DNA of 64,000 nt, taken from NCBI GenBank assembly GCA_032622095.1, contig CP136068.1, positions 163,577,465-163,641,464 of the forward strand. The letters run 5' to 3'. Below the pieces are notes generated by a model that worked only from the letters and a program-made list of their open reading frames with translations, had not been told where the DNA came from and searched no databases. Numbering within the stretch: the stretch's first letter is position 1; every line of letters starts with the position of its first letter. The position numbers and the translations under genes were made by a program. Origin of the DNA: Siphonodentalium dalli (Eukaryota > Mollusca > Scaphopoda > Gadilida > Siphonodentaliidae). Shown in pieces: positions 48,470-60,433 of the stretch.

Positions 48470-48897
48470 AGGTACTCAATCGGAATAAACGCTCGCAAAT
48501 TACTATTTCCTTGGCTTCGGGGGGGGGGTAAAACATATTTGATTCGAGTCGAGGAACCCATCCATCACCGCTCAGAGTGATCACATATCGATGTTTGAAA
48601 TCTATTATTTTAGGTGGCCCAATAGACAGTCAACGAGAAGAATTTCATTGACCAAATTGCGGGTAAAATCAAGTGGCTTTTTGTGTTAGATATTTGACAA
48701 ACCGGCAAAATTTCGTTGAACAAAATGTTGATAAATAACAGGTTTTGCAGGGTTTTGTGGTATTTTATACTATAGTTGATTGTGCTTTTCGTTATATTTG
48801 GGCAATTATTAGATTGTGATAAATGAAGCGGCATTTCAAAACATGTTGTCGTTTTTGTTGGAATGTGATGATATGGAGACCCTCTGATTGAGTACCT
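48470..48897. mobile_element. TTAA-flanked foldback element, family F5, copy 2
   Basis: TTAA (48466-48469), then AGGTACTCAATCGG; the right end TGATTGAGTACCT precedes TTAA (48898-48901). Shares ATTTGATTCGAGTCGA and GGCTTCGGGGG with copy 1, but the centre differs. Confidence 0.85.
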
Positions 48898-49107
48898 TTA
48901 ATTTGAAATATTAAATATTAAAAAGATGTTAGTTTTCTATTTGCGTGGCCCTGGTGTTCAATACTACCGTGTACGACCATGAACGGTCACCCAAGATTGG
49001 CTATATAGTGGTTTCCGCACGTATGCCACTTCAACTTCTCCTCATTCAGTATATTATACCACTCCTGTCATGTTGGAACATGGTCTATGCCTTTCACCCC
49101 CACCCAA

Positions 49108-49392
49108 TACGCCATATCATGTCATTAACTCGCGGCCATATTAGATCCACCATGCATGCAGGTCCGGTTCCATGGTATCAGATATTCTTCCATGCAGTCC
49201 CGGTTGTTTTATTGCTACAGATCAAAGTTCTGGAGTAGCATTTCCATATATGGAGCTTTTGAATATTCATGACTTCCATTTATGTCAAATATGGAAATGC
49301 TACTCCAAAACTTTGAACTGTAGCACTAAAACCACGGAACCGGACCTGGTGGATCCAATATGGCCGCGAGTAAGTTAGACAGGGCGTATATA
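49108..49392. mobile_element. Foldback element, ~285 bp
   Basis: The left arm (ATACGCCATATC, ACTCGCGGCCATATT, GGTCCGGTTCC, GGAGTAGCATTTCC) is repeated inverted in the right arm (GGAAATGCTACTCC, GGAACCGGACC, AATATGGCCGCGAGT, GGGCGTATAT). The left arm contains a short extra CATGCATG-containing stretch. Confidence 0.85.
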
Positions 49393-49905
49393 TATATGTA
49401 TGATATGAGATCATACATTTAGTAAAAAGTTTAATCTTTCCGTTAAGCTGCTAAATCAAATCATTACTAGTCAATACGGAGACTAATTCCAATACCTCAT
49501 GCCAACGTTCACTTCGTTCCCGAGTCTGTTTTCAATAAATTTAATCAAATAGTATTCCGGATGCCGCCTCTCTGTTATGGCGTATTCCGGATGCCGGGGT
49601 GCATTTTAAGCCGGATGCCGGATGCCAGGGGAGGGGGGTCGTCACCCTCTTATATCGTAGAGAAGACACTTAATGGGTTAATTGGTCCAGTCAACTCATT
49701 GTGCGGAAATTCAGGGGGCAACATGGCTAGCTTCGGCATATTAAGTATGACGACCAATTGTCACCAAACTCAACCATAATAAATCTATGACATCGCTACT
49801 GTGATACATGTGTCCGCAGCCATTAGAAACTCTTGACTAGAGACTCACGAGTTTCTAATGTGTCTCAGTTAGACGTTAATGAACAATGCATCTGTATCAT
49901 GAGTT
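49393..49905. repeat. GGATGCC-rich dispersed repeat, copy 2, and flanks
   Basis: Positions 49553-49658 repeat the CTGTTATGGCGTATTCCGG segment seen at 42660 and end GGGGGGTCGTCACCCTC. A small inverted pair, TTAGAAACTCTTGA and CACGAGTTTCTAA, lies at 49824-49859. The rest is unassigned. Confidence 0.6.
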
Positions 49906-50510
49906 CTGATGATGATGATGGTTTATTAGCAAAGTCAACATTTAAGTTTCAACATGCTATACAACGTATATACATATATACAAACAATACATAACATACA
50001 TTTACATCAATAAATGAGTCCATCATATTATATGATAATAATAATAAATATGAGAGGGCATATATACTAAGTATCAGCTCAGTCTGACCGAATCCTTTAT
50101 GTTTCGATAAAATATGGCACGGCTTGAGATAGACATATTTAGATTGCCGAAGAGGCAATCTGCGTGTTGTTCTGAAGACAACGATGTAATAGCCACACTT
50201 TGAAAATTATCGCAGAACCTGTTTTCTGCAAGACAATCTCCCATACCATATTTATAATGTAATTGTATTGATCAGAAATATAAATGGATTAACATACACA
50301 AGAACATATGACAATTCACGACGATAAACTGTGAGCAGACAATAAAACCGGTAACTAATTACTTTAGTTTAAATAAATAAATAAATAAAAGCATGCACAT
50401 AAACAAATAACAAAACATTGTTTTTGTATATTCTGAGCGCTATAACGATCATTCTGCCGTTTAAGGCGCTGTGATTGGCAAATAAAAGTATTTTATTCTA
50501 TTCTATATAC
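49906..50510. other. Possible LINE 3' end and flanking sequence
   Basis: A (GAT)4 run at 49908 is followed by GGTTTATTAGCAAAGTC. Near 50470 CTGTGATTGGCAAATAAAAG followed by TATTTTATTCTATTCTA resembles the 3' tail of CR1/L2-type LINEs; no coding part is present. Confidence 0.35.
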
Positions 50511-50832
50511 TAACTACGAATGTATTTTATTTATAAATATTTAGTCGAATATTATAGACAACAAGGTAGCACGTTCGTCTTCGTTCGAATATAACAGTTA
50601 CTACATGTACATAGGTGCATAGGATTGCATATATACAGCGTCAATTCATACATATATGAAATAAGTTGATGAAAGCTCCACATTATCGTCAATTTAAGCA
50701 TGGGATACAGTTTATGGTAGAAATATTTTAACAACATCCGCAGCTCTTAATATAATAAGAAAGAACAATTTCAAACTATCAATTTGAAAGAAAAAAAGTA
50801 TTATCCTTTATAGCCACTGTATGATATTATTA

Positions 50833-50944
50833 GTTATCTTCGGCAACATCGGGGGTATATGGAGATTTAATACCTGGGTGTCGATTTTGAACCCCGAGGC
50901 GGGTATTAAATCTCCATGTACCCCACGATGTTGCCGGAGATAAC
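50833..50944. mobile_element. Foldback hairpin within a larger inverted element
   Basis: The left arm GTTATCTTCGGCAACATCG pairs with CGATGTTGCCGGAGATAAC; both arms carry GGAGATTTAATACC and its complement. Downstream, TTGTCCCCAC (50951) and GTGGGGACAAAG (51273-51284) are inverted, so the full element may reach about 51290, where CATATACCCC.GATGTTT is also repeated. Confidence 0.75.
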
Positions 50945-51299
50945 GATTTTGTCCCCACAACAATAACCATGTCTCCTTAATTTAAGTGTGTTTTTCATAG
51001 GTTATCCGATTAATTCACACCAATAAGAAGAATTCAGTAGCTGACCTAAGGACCCGGCGTCAGGTGACGTCAAATTCGGCGTGGGAGAGCAACGTCACGA
51101 TTGGTGGAAACTGCCAGTTCAAGGGTCATTCATATACCCCGATGTTTCACGTGCTCATATACCCCCGATGTTTGGCGCACGTTCTCTTATACCCCGCTGT
51201 CAAGGGTGACGGGGGACATGGTGATTTAAACGTGGCGTTGTAGCCAATCAGATTGCTAGTTACAACCGGATGTGGGGACAAAGTATGTTTACTCCCACA

Positions 51300-51800
51300 A
51301 TATGAAAGATATGTTCCAATTATTTTAAAAATAAGTGGGTTGTTCAGCTGGGTTTATTAAAAACATTGTTAGGCAGTCATTTGAGAGTTTAACGGGAAAT
51401 ATTTGCAAAAAACGCAGTGCACTATCTAGCTTAGACATCCAACTAGGGTCTATACCAGGTCTACATGTACTATCTGAAATCGTGACTGTCTGCGAGAAAA
51501 TAAACCATATTTTAGTTTTTTGGTAGACATTTGCAGAACTATTGGGGGAATCACACTGAACAACAGATGAATCAAAATATGAGAGATACATGTATGTTCT
51601 AATTATGTAAAAAAAAGAAAAAGATTTTTAACATAAATATTTTTTTGAGGCGGTCATTTGTGAGTTTGACTGGATATATTTGCAAAAAATAACAAACACA
51701 GTGCATTATCTAGCTTTTAAATCCAACTACATTATAGACTAGGGTCTACTCTCTGAAATCGCGATTGTCTGTGATAAAATAAATAAAACATGTTTCATTG
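51300..51800. repeat. Diverged tandem duplication, ~280 bp
   Basis: TATGAAAGATATGTTC (51301), GCAGTCATTTGAGAGTTTAA, CAGTGCACTATCTAGCTT and CTGAAATCGTGACTGTCTG recur from 51578 as TATGAGAGATACATG, GCGGTCATTTGTGAG, CAGTGCATTATCTAGC and CTGAAATCGCGATTGTCTG. Confidence 0.8.
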
Positions 51801-51818
51801 CATACATGTATTTTTTTT

Positions 51819-51835
51819 GGGGGGGGGGGGGGGGG
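51819..51835. repeat. Poly-G tract (17)
   Basis: Eight T are followed by seventeen G; length uncertain for technical reasons. Confidence 0.85.
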
Positions 51836-52063
51836 TATCGTCGTTTCAGCTGCAATGCCATATTGCGACGCTGTTATATTTATTAGCGGAGGAAAGCCCA
51901 CACACTCTCCCCGGGAGAGGAGGTACATCTAAGTGGCTAGCACTTGTCCTCCAATCCCGACACCATATCATTTTTTGATAAATAAATATGTTTAAACCAA
52001 AGACCACACAGATGGTTGCGGATCAATCCGCTGCATGATGAAACCACCGACTCACCATGTACA

Positions 52064-53056
52064 GTACACAAAGAGTGTGCGATAAGCAAAACACTCAACA
52101 CCGTGTGGACCATATTAAGCTCACTGTAGATCACCTAGATTCGCGGTGACTTTATTGACGGCGACACAAGACGAACTTACATGGAGCGAATTAAGTCGAA
52201 TTAACAGAAACCATAGAGATTGACCATGATGGATCACCTAGATTAACTGCGAACCACAGATGAACGCCTAAAAACTCCGACAACTACTTAATATAGTTTA
52301 CGCCTTACGCCTTATATGTAACCATAGGAGATATGGCTCAGTAGCATGTTATATTTAAGTCTCATAACACACCGAGCGTTGCTCTTTAACATGTCTGGGA
52401 CTATACAACACACAAAGCGCCTATTTTTAGAAGCAAATTTAATTTGCACTCTCTCAAATATTAAATTTGCTTCTAAACATTACGCCTTATAGTTTATGTT
52501 TTAAACATTTGCTGTATATAAGCAAATAATAACAAATAAGTGTGGCATTGTGTACAATATTATTGTCAATAAAAGTCACTAACAATTTTGCATTATTATG
52601 CAGGGGGTTCGCGGTGATTATCTGGGATGTGTGGTGTGTCGCTGTGATTCGTGAACGTATACAGTGAGGTTTGGAGAAAACTGCCACCGTCATGTTGATT
52701 ACACCATAACGCTCACTAATCCTCACCACTCAAGTTTTCGGTGGTGAGTGGGTCACGGTGAATCGGTCTCACAAAAATATTCCCCACGGTGCTGAGTGTT
52801 TTGCTTATTACACACTATTTACGTACTGAATAGTACTGATAAGTAAAGCACTCAACATCAGACGACCTCACTGAGCCCGTTGTGGATCACCAGGATCCAC
52901 GAATGATTTGTTTAGCAGTGATCCACGGTGAATTTGCGTGGAGTGGATTAATATGAATCGACAGAAATCCTGGAGACTGACCCGGGCTCACCTAAAATCA
53001 CCGTAAACCAATGATAATCACCGCAAAATACCGACAACTTAGAAAAGTTTACGCCA
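52064..53056. repeat. Dispersed repeat R, several copies
   Basis: A copy at 52064-52310 (AAAGAGTGTGCGATAAGC, AAAACACTCAACACCG, GATCACCTAGATTCGCGG, GGAGCGAATTAAG). An inverted copy lies at about 52600-52830 (CACGGTGAATCGG, GAGTGTTTTGCTTATTACAC). A direct copy lies at 52843-53056 (AAAGCACTCAACATC, GTGGATCACCAGGATCC). The opposed copies could together form one foldback element. Confidence 0.7.
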
Positions 53057-53149
53057 TGTCGATTTATTTTATAAGAGTATTAACTTCATATTCTAAATAT
53101 AGATAATTGTCATGTCGTGTCGTCATACGAAATGATGTTGCATGATTTT

Positions 53150-53410
53150 TTTTGCGAAAACCATGTACCAATGCATTCTCTTGTATATTCGAGTCGACCA
53201 TATATACATGTAGATCGCCTCGGATATATACGATAATGCATTGGCCTAACAAATTTCATATTATTTTTTATTATTGTTAGAAAATGTAAGAAAAAGTTAA
53301 AAAAAAAAGAGATAAATAATTGGTAAAAAATGTACGAAATAATGATAAAAATTAAAACATTGTCAAAGAATGTAAGAAAAATGATAAAATGTGATAAATG
53401 CAGCAAAATC
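53150..53410 (+). mobile_element. F4-type element with one palindrome (P13)
   Basis: TTTTGCGAAAACCATGTACC leads into a diverged palindrome (53168-53244, loop side enlarged by ATATACATG) and then an AT-rich spacer with AATGTAAGAAAAA units. The second palindrome is absent. Confidence 0.7.
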
Positions 53411-53459
53411 TGTATTTCTCTTTCAGATAATAAGAGCAGACCGCGTGGCCCAGCAGCGT

Positions 53460-53650
53460 GTGGTGTCGTCACACCATAACGTTAACGATAAAACCATAGC
53501 ACTCGCTAATCTACTGAGTCGCCACTTACATGTATACGCTTCCGATGTCGCTAATCTCCCGAGTCGCCACTTAAGCTTCCGATGTCGAGTCACCGTGAAT
53601 CACTCTCCCACAAAACCAACACGGCGTTGAATGTTTTGTCTATCACACAC
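53460..53650. repeat. Dispersed repeat R, inverted fragment
   Basis: GTCGAGTCACCGTGAATCAC, then CACGGCGTTGAATGTTTTG and CTATCACACACTC, match R in reverse. TCGCTAATCT(A/C)C(T/C)GAGTCGCC occurs twice. Confidence 0.65.
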
Positions 53651-54525
53651 TCTTAATATGCCGCACGTATCCCCTTTGGTCAACCGAAATGAGCCATGCA
53701 TATACATATGATATACAACGTGCGTGTAATAAACAGATGGTGTGTGTGTCTCCCCCAGACTTTTGTAAATATGTATCAACAAGTGATCATATCATGCCTG
53801 ACATATTAATGCTTGGACGTTTTGCATCAATAATATAATTATGTTGAACTTGTTCTCGTGGTTTGATTTTCAAAGCAGTATTTTTGTTGGCGTCAGCCAA
53901 AAAGTCGAAAATTATCACACTTTTGATCATATTGTTGGATTAAAATGGACATTAGATTGGACAATTCTGAACCTTAGTGCATGCGTGCCAGGGTTGGAAT
54001 TGTCTAATTTTGGAAGGCTTGATGCACCTGCTAAAAATCCCAACGGGCGGGTGAAAATGGAATGTTTTGAACTTCGAAATTCGGTCTTATTCAACATCAT
54101 TCAGATCAAACGTGCATCGGTTAGACTGTTTGTTGACATGCTAATGGATGCAGTTAATAAATTGACACAGGCTAGAATAGAGCATACCCACATGCTTATG
54201 GTGACAACATGAGAAGATACAAAGAAACATGCCAATAATTAATCAGTAATTTTAGTATACATGCAACGTTAATGGCCAGTCCGGCCAGTCAGTTGTATTT
54301 ATAACACCCAAACGAATCAAGTGTTGATATATCCATTGATTATGAACTATTTTTAGTTTGAGTTGGACAATAAATTAACTCTTTCTATGCTAAATGGATT
54401 CCCCGACCCAGTTATATACTATATATATTATATTGGAATGGCAAATATTAAACTGAAATACAAGCAGACAATAAAATTTGCAGAAGTATACTATTCATTG
54501 TTGGGAAATGTTCAGATAATTATTA
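53651..54525. other. Unassigned stretch with a 123-codon open frame
   Basis: An open frame at 53841-54212 (+) has no motif I recognise; it is not repeat-derived by eye, but there is no start context, splice signal or homology to support it. Confidence 0.3.
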
Positions 54526-54526
54526 T

Positions 54527-54775
54527 TATGAGTCGGATCGCCGAACCCAGGGGCAACACAACTCGAGGTATTATAGGTCGGCTCGCCGAAGCCAGGGGCA
54601 ACACAACTCGGGGGTATTATGGGTCGGCTCGCCGAACCCAGGGGAAACACAACTCGGGTGTATTATAGGTCGGCTCGCCGAACCCAGGGGCAACACAACT
54701 CGGGGTTATTATGAGTCGGATCGCCGAACCCAGGGGCAACACGACCCGGGGGTATTATAGGTCGGGTCGGCGGAC
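54527..54775. repeat. 45-bp minisatellite, about 5.5 copies
   Basis: Units start GTCGG(C/A)TCGCCGAACCCAGG and end in TATTATAG/G, with GGCAACACAACTCGG in between. Period 45-46. Confidence 0.93.
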
Positions 54776-54884
54776 TCAGGCGCCACACATAATCTATATG
54801 TTATCCCATGTTTCAAATATGTTTTGCCTTGATCACATAAATTAAGTAAAGAACTTATTCTGGTCGTGTTGTTTCCGATCGGGT

Positions 54885-55462
54885 TATCCGGGTGTATCGG
54901 GACGGGTTTTCCCTGGGTCGGGTCGTCTTCGGTCCGGTTGTCTGGCATCTGGTTGTCTCCGTTCAATCGGGCCGGGTTGCCCAGCCATGGGTCGGGTTGT
55001 CCCGGTCGGGTTGCCCCGGGTCGATCTGTTCGGGGTGTCCCTGGGGTGGGTGATCCCGGGTCGGGTTATCCCTGGGTAGGGTTGTCCCTGGGTCGGGTTG
55101 TCTGGAATCGAGTTGTCCCGGGTCAATCGGGTCGGGTTGTCCAGCCATGGGTCGGGTTTTCCCGGACGATCGGTTCGGGTTATCCCTGGGCGGATTGTCC
55201 TGTGTCGATTTATTCGGGTTGTCTCTTTGGCGGGTGGTCCCGGGCGGATGGCATCGGATCTGATTCGTGTCGGGTTGTCCCTGTGGCGGGTGAACCCGGT
55301 CGGCTTATCCTGGACCGATCCGGTTGTTCCTTGGTCAGGTTGTCCTGTGTCGATCGAGTCGGGTTATCCTGGACCGATCCGGTTGTCCCTGGGTCGGGTT
55401 GTCCTGTGTCGATCGAGTCGGGTTATCCCGGGTCGATCGGATTATAACTGGCCGGGTTGTCG
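54885..55462. repeat. GC-rich degenerate minisatellite
   Basis: Variants of GTCGGGTTGTCCCTGG and GATCGGGTCGGGTTATCC recur irregularly. Composition is far more GC-rich than the surroundings. Long open frames on both strands here are a by-product of the repeats. Confidence 0.88.
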
Positions 55463-55482
55463 TGTTTCCACATAATACTCAC

Positions 55483-55587
55483 TCAAGTGACAGTTCTTTC
55501 CTCTCCATCCTGCAGCACATTTGCAGCGATAACCGTCCTCTCCACTGAAGCATCTGCCCTGACGACATGGGTTTTCCTTACAGTAAT
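55483..55587 (-). CDS. EGF-like domain exon, single-copy type (intact)
   Basis: Acceptor ATCCACAG precedes 55587 and donor A|GTGAGT follows 55483. The exon is 105 nt (35 codons), phase 1 at both ends. It encodes YCKENPCRQGRCFSGEDGYR, then CKCAAGWRGKNCHL: six cysteines in perfect EGF spacing. It lies between a GC-rich minisatellite and a 29-bp AT-rich array. Strong splice sites and no nearby duplicates in good condition make it a likely functional exon. Confidence 0.92.
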   Translation of the reverse strand: MTVRKTHVVRADASVERTVIAANVLQDGEERTVT

Positions 55588-55639
55588 CTGTGGATCAAGA
55601 GCACACGGATTTTCAAAACATCAAAGGGAACAGTAACGT

Positions 55640-55705
55640 ATACATGGTAACCGTCATTTCCGTTTTAGCTTCCGCCCTGACAGACAACGACCTGTGCAAC
55701 AAGAG
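55640..55705 (-). pseudogene. EGF exon fragment related to 55483
   Basis: The minus strand reads TGTCAGGGCGGAAGC, a stop (TAA), then AACGGAAATGACGGTTACC, aligning with the CRQGRCFSGEDGY part of the neighbouring exon. The flank CAAGAGCACACG(A/G)AT is also duplicated (55596 and 55698), so a small local duplication carried part of the exon. Confidence 0.6.
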
Positions 55706-56025
55706 CACACGAATAACAAAAACAAACATAAAATGGTTATATTTTTGACCAATCAGTATCAGCAACAACGATAATAGAAACAGATTTATTCTGTCATTTC
55801 GATGGATTGAAGGATATATCCGGGGTAGCTATTAAAGGATATAAATTACGAACAATTTAACAAACAAAAGGGGCTCGTGTCCGATAAAGCACTGAAGTGC
55901 GAAAATATATCGGGAAACATATATGTATAACACACAGGCCTATACAGTTCGCATCCAATACCAGTGTGATAAACTTAAAACCTCTGTAACATCTGAAAAC
56001 ACTATTCGCAACCCAATTTATCTTG
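55706..56025. other. Non-coding stretch
   Basis: Nothing recognised before the 29-bp array. Confidence 0.4.
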
Positions 56026-59000
56026 ATGAATATAATTATATACTGGGAATTTATCTTGATGAATATATATACTGGGTATGTATCTTGATGAATATATATA
56101 CTGGGTATGTATCTTGATGAATATATATACTGGGTATGTATCTTGATTAATATATATACTGGGTATTTATCTTGATGAATATATATACTGGGTATGTATC
56201 TTGATGAATATATATACTGGGTATGTATCTTGATGAATATATATACTGGGTATTTATCTTGATTAATATATATACTGGGTATTTATCTTGATGATTATAT
56301 ATACTGGGTATGTATCTTGATGAATATATATACTGGGAATGTATCTTGATGAATATATATACTGGGAATTTATCTTGATGATTATATATACTGGGTATTT
56401 ATCTTGATTAATATATATACTGGGTATTTATCTTGATTAATATATATACTGGTTATGTATCTTGATGAATATATATACTGGGTATGTATCTTGATGAATA
56501 TATATACTGGGTATGTATCTTGATGAATATATATACTGGGAATATATCTTGATGAATATATATACTGGGTATGTATCTTGATGATTATATATACTGGGTA
56601 TTTATCTTGATGATTATATATACTGGGAATTTATCTTGATTAATATATATACTGGGTATTTATCTTGATTAATATATATACTGGGTATGTATCTTGATGA
56701 TTATATATACTGGGTATTTATCTTGATGATTATATATACTGGGAATTTATCTTGATGAATATATATACTGGGTATTTATCTTGATGATTATATATACTGG
56801 GAATTTATCTTGATGATTATATATACTGGGAATTTATCTTGATGAATATATATACTGGGTATTTATCTTGATGAATATATATACTGGGTATGTATCTTGA
56901 TGATTATATATACTGGGAATTTATCTTGATGATTATATACTGGGTATGTATCTTGATGATTATATATACTGGGAATTTATCTTGATGAATATATATACTG
57001 GGTATTTATCTTGATGATTATATATACTGGGAATTTATCTTGATGATTATATATACTGGGAATTTATCTTGATGAATATATATACTGGGTATTTATCTTG
57101 ATGAATATATATACTGGGTATTTATCTTGATGAATATATATACTGGGTATGTATCTTGATGAATATATATACTGGGTATGTATCTTGATGAATATATATA
57201 CTGGGTATTTATCTTGATTAATATATATAATGGTTATTTATCTTGATGAATATATATACTGGGAATTTATCTTGATGAATATATATACTGGGTATTTATC
57301 TTGATCAATATATATATACTGGGTATTTATCTTGATTAATATATATACTGGGTATTTATCTTGATGATTATATATACTGGGTATTTATCTTGATGAATAT
57401 ATATACTGGGTATTTATCTTGATGATTATATATACTGGGTATTTATCTTGATGAATATATATACTGGGTATTTATCTTGATGAATATATATACTGGGAAT
57501 TTATCTTGATGAATATATATACTGGGAATTTATCTTGATGAATATATATACTGGGTATTTATCTTGATGAATATATATACTGGGTATTTATCTTGATTAA
57601 TATATATACTGGGAATTTAACTTGATGATTATATATACTGGGAATTTATCTTGATGAATATATATACTGGGTATGTATCTTGATGATTATATATATTGGG
57701 TATTTATCTTGATTAATATATATACTGTGTATTTATCTTGATTAATATATATACTGGGTATTTATCTTGATTAATATATATACTGGGTATTTATCTTGAT
57801 GAATATATATACTGGGAATTTATCTTGATGAATATATATACTGGGTATTTATCTTGATGAATATATATACTGGGTATTTATCTTGATTAATATATATACT
57901 GGGAATTTAACTTGATGATTATATATACTGGGTATTTATTTTGATGAATATATATACTGGGAATTTATCTTGATGAATATATATACTGGGTATTTATCTT
58001 GATCAATATATATATACTGGGTATTTATCTTGATCAATATATATACTGGGTATTTATCTTGATCAATATATATATACTGGGTATTTATCTTGATGAATAT
58101 ATATACTGGGTATGTATCTTGATTAATAAATATACTGGGTATTTATCTTGATTAATATATATACAGGGTATTTATCTTGATGATTATGTATACTGGGAAT
58201 TTATCTTGATTAATATATATACAGGGTATTTATCTTGATTAATATATATACTGGGTATTTATCTTGATGATTATATATACTGGGTATTTATCTTGATGAT
58301 TATATATACTGGGAATTTATCTTGATTAATATATATAATGGTTATTTATCTTGATTAATATATATACTGGGTATTTATCTTGATGATTATATATACTGGG
58401 TATTTATCTTGATTAATATATATACTGGGTATTTATCTTGATTAATATATATACTGGGTATTTATCTTGATTAATATATATACTGGGTATTTATCTTGAT
58501 GATTATATATACTGGGTATTTATCTTGCTGATTATATATACTGGGTATTTATCTTGATGATTATATATACTGGGTATTTATCTACATGATTATATATACT
58601 GGGTATTTATCTTGATGATTATATATACTGGGTATTTATCTTGATGAATATATATACTGGGAATTTATCTTGATTAATATATATACTGGGTATTTATCTT
58701 GATGATTATATATACTGGGTATTTATCTTGATGAATATATATACTGGGTATTTATCTTGATGAATATATATACTGGGTATTTATCTTGATGAATATATAT
58801 ACTGGGTATGTATCTTGATGAATATATATACTGGGTATGTATCTTGATGAATATATATACTGGGTATGTATCTTGATGAATATATATACTGGGTATGTAT
58901 CTTGATGAATATATATACTGGGTATGTATCTTGATGATTATATATACTGGGAATTTATCTTGATGATTATATATACTGGTTACTGATCTTGATTAATATA

Positions 59001-59246
59001 TATACTGGTTACTGATCTTGATTAATATATATACTGGTTACTGATCTTGATTAATATATATACTGGTTACTGATCTTGATTAATATGTATACTGTGTATG
59101 TATCTTGATTAATATATATACTGGGTATGTATCTTGATGATTATATATAGTGGGAATTTATCTTGATGATTATATATACTGGTTACTGATCTTGATTAAT
59201 ATATATACTGGGTATTTATCTTGATTAATATATATACTGGTTACTA
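56026..59246. repeat. 29-bp AT-rich minisatellite, about 110 copies
   Basis: The unit contains TTTATCTTGATGAATATATA and TACTGGG, period 29. Variants GATGA/GATTA, ATATA/TTATA and TATT/TATG/AATT alternate. The right end (about 58975-59240) has a homogeneous sub-block with TGGTTACTGATCTTG. Flanks are unrelated. Confidence 0.97.
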
Positions 59247-59397
59247 TGGTTACGGGTCAAAAACTGAAAACAATCTGAAAACGTAGTTACCTGACCCTTC
59301 CAGAATATTAATTCTTTCTTTTAAATTGGGATTTCGTTTTTTTTTTGTTGCTCCGGGTCCCCAGTATCACTTAATAAATTACATTAAAGACCATGTG

Positions 59398-59464
59398 CCA
59401 GTGCATTCTCTGATGTATGCTAGTCGACCATAGGTCGCCTCGCATATTTAATAGAATGCATTGG
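59398..59464 (+). repeat. 67-bp palindrome cassette P14
   Basis: Diverged cassette with several arm mismatches (CAGTGCATTC, TGATGTATGCTAG). Confidence 0.85.
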
Positions 59465-59729
59465 GCTAACAATTGTTATCATTTTTTATCAAGTTTTCTT
59501 ACATTCTTTAACATTTGTTATAGTTTGTTTATGTTACATTTTACATATTTGTTCTTACATTCTTATAATTGTTTTCTTACATTCTATAACAATTTTTATC
59601 ATTGGTCTTACCTTCTTTAACAATTTTTATCATTATTTCCTACATTCTTTTAAAAAAAATTATCATTTTGTTTTCATTTTTTCTTACATTCTTTAACGAT
59701 TATAAAAAGATTGTATAAAATTTGTTAGG

Positions 59730-59798
59730 CCAATGCATTCTCTTATATTATGCGAGGCGACCTATGGTCGACTCGCATATATAAGAAAAATGCATTGG
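59730..59798 (-). repeat. 67-bp palindrome cassette P15
   Basis: Inverted cassette with two small insertions. Confidence 0.88.
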
Positions 59799-59830
59799 CA
59801 CAGAGTTTTCGCAAAATTGCAGGAAGCTGC

Positions 59831-60429
59831 AGTCATGGACGGGTCAAATATCATAATATACAACATGCACCAATGAAAAATATGTATACTATATCCTTTA
59901 TCGGTGAGCCACCTATTTACTGGGATTCGCGCGAATATGAAACTCTTTGCATTTGTGGGAAAATGGCGGGCCCCAATGTTCCATCATGTGAGGTCGATAG
60001 TACTCGATTTGTATAGCCTGGTGAGTTACAATTAGTCGTCCACACTGTTAAATTATCGAGGCGTGTAGCACGCGACACCTTCTGTGCGGATCAAATAACC
60101 CCATACTATATGTAATTTTATAATATAGGGTCCCGGGTTGATGATCTGTATTGGTACTAATACAATTGATACACTTAACTCTCAAGTGGACAGGAAATTC
60201 ATATACCTACTATCAATGAGGCACATCTGATAAATCTTGATGATAGTATGAGTGCTTCGTGGCCCAATACCGCGCCCAGAATGACTAATATATCTTCACT
60301 TTTGGCGAATGGATGTATGGGGTCCGAACTAAACAGTCAAAAAGAATCTAATATGCGGTATGTTATGTTGCGTACGTGTGTTTATTTACAGCACGATTTG
60401 GTCCACTGCCGATCGACCCAACCACATAT
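59831..60429. other. Non-coding stretch
   Basis: No recognised feature. Confidence 0.4.
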
Positions 60430-60433
60430 TTAA

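Larger units (their letters stand above)
59383..59830 (+). mobile_element. F4-type element with paired palindromes
   Basis: CATTAAAGACCATGTGCC, palindrome P14 (59398-59464), a spacer of repeated TTCTTACATTCTTTAAC and ATTTTTATCATT units, palindrome P15 (59730-59798), then GAGTTTTCGCAAAATTGCAG and GAAGCTGCAG. The ends show no clear TIR and differ from F1-F3. Partial relatives at 62566 and 62960-63360. Confidence 0.75.

Noticed and set aside
53841-54212. 123-codon open frame as a gene
   Set aside because: No recognisable motif, no splice or promoter support; listed only as an open frame in an unassigned stretch.
54866-55475. Long open frames (up to 193 codons) on both strands
   Set aside because: They arise from the GC-rich minisatellite, which lacks stops in several frames; there is no domain or start context.
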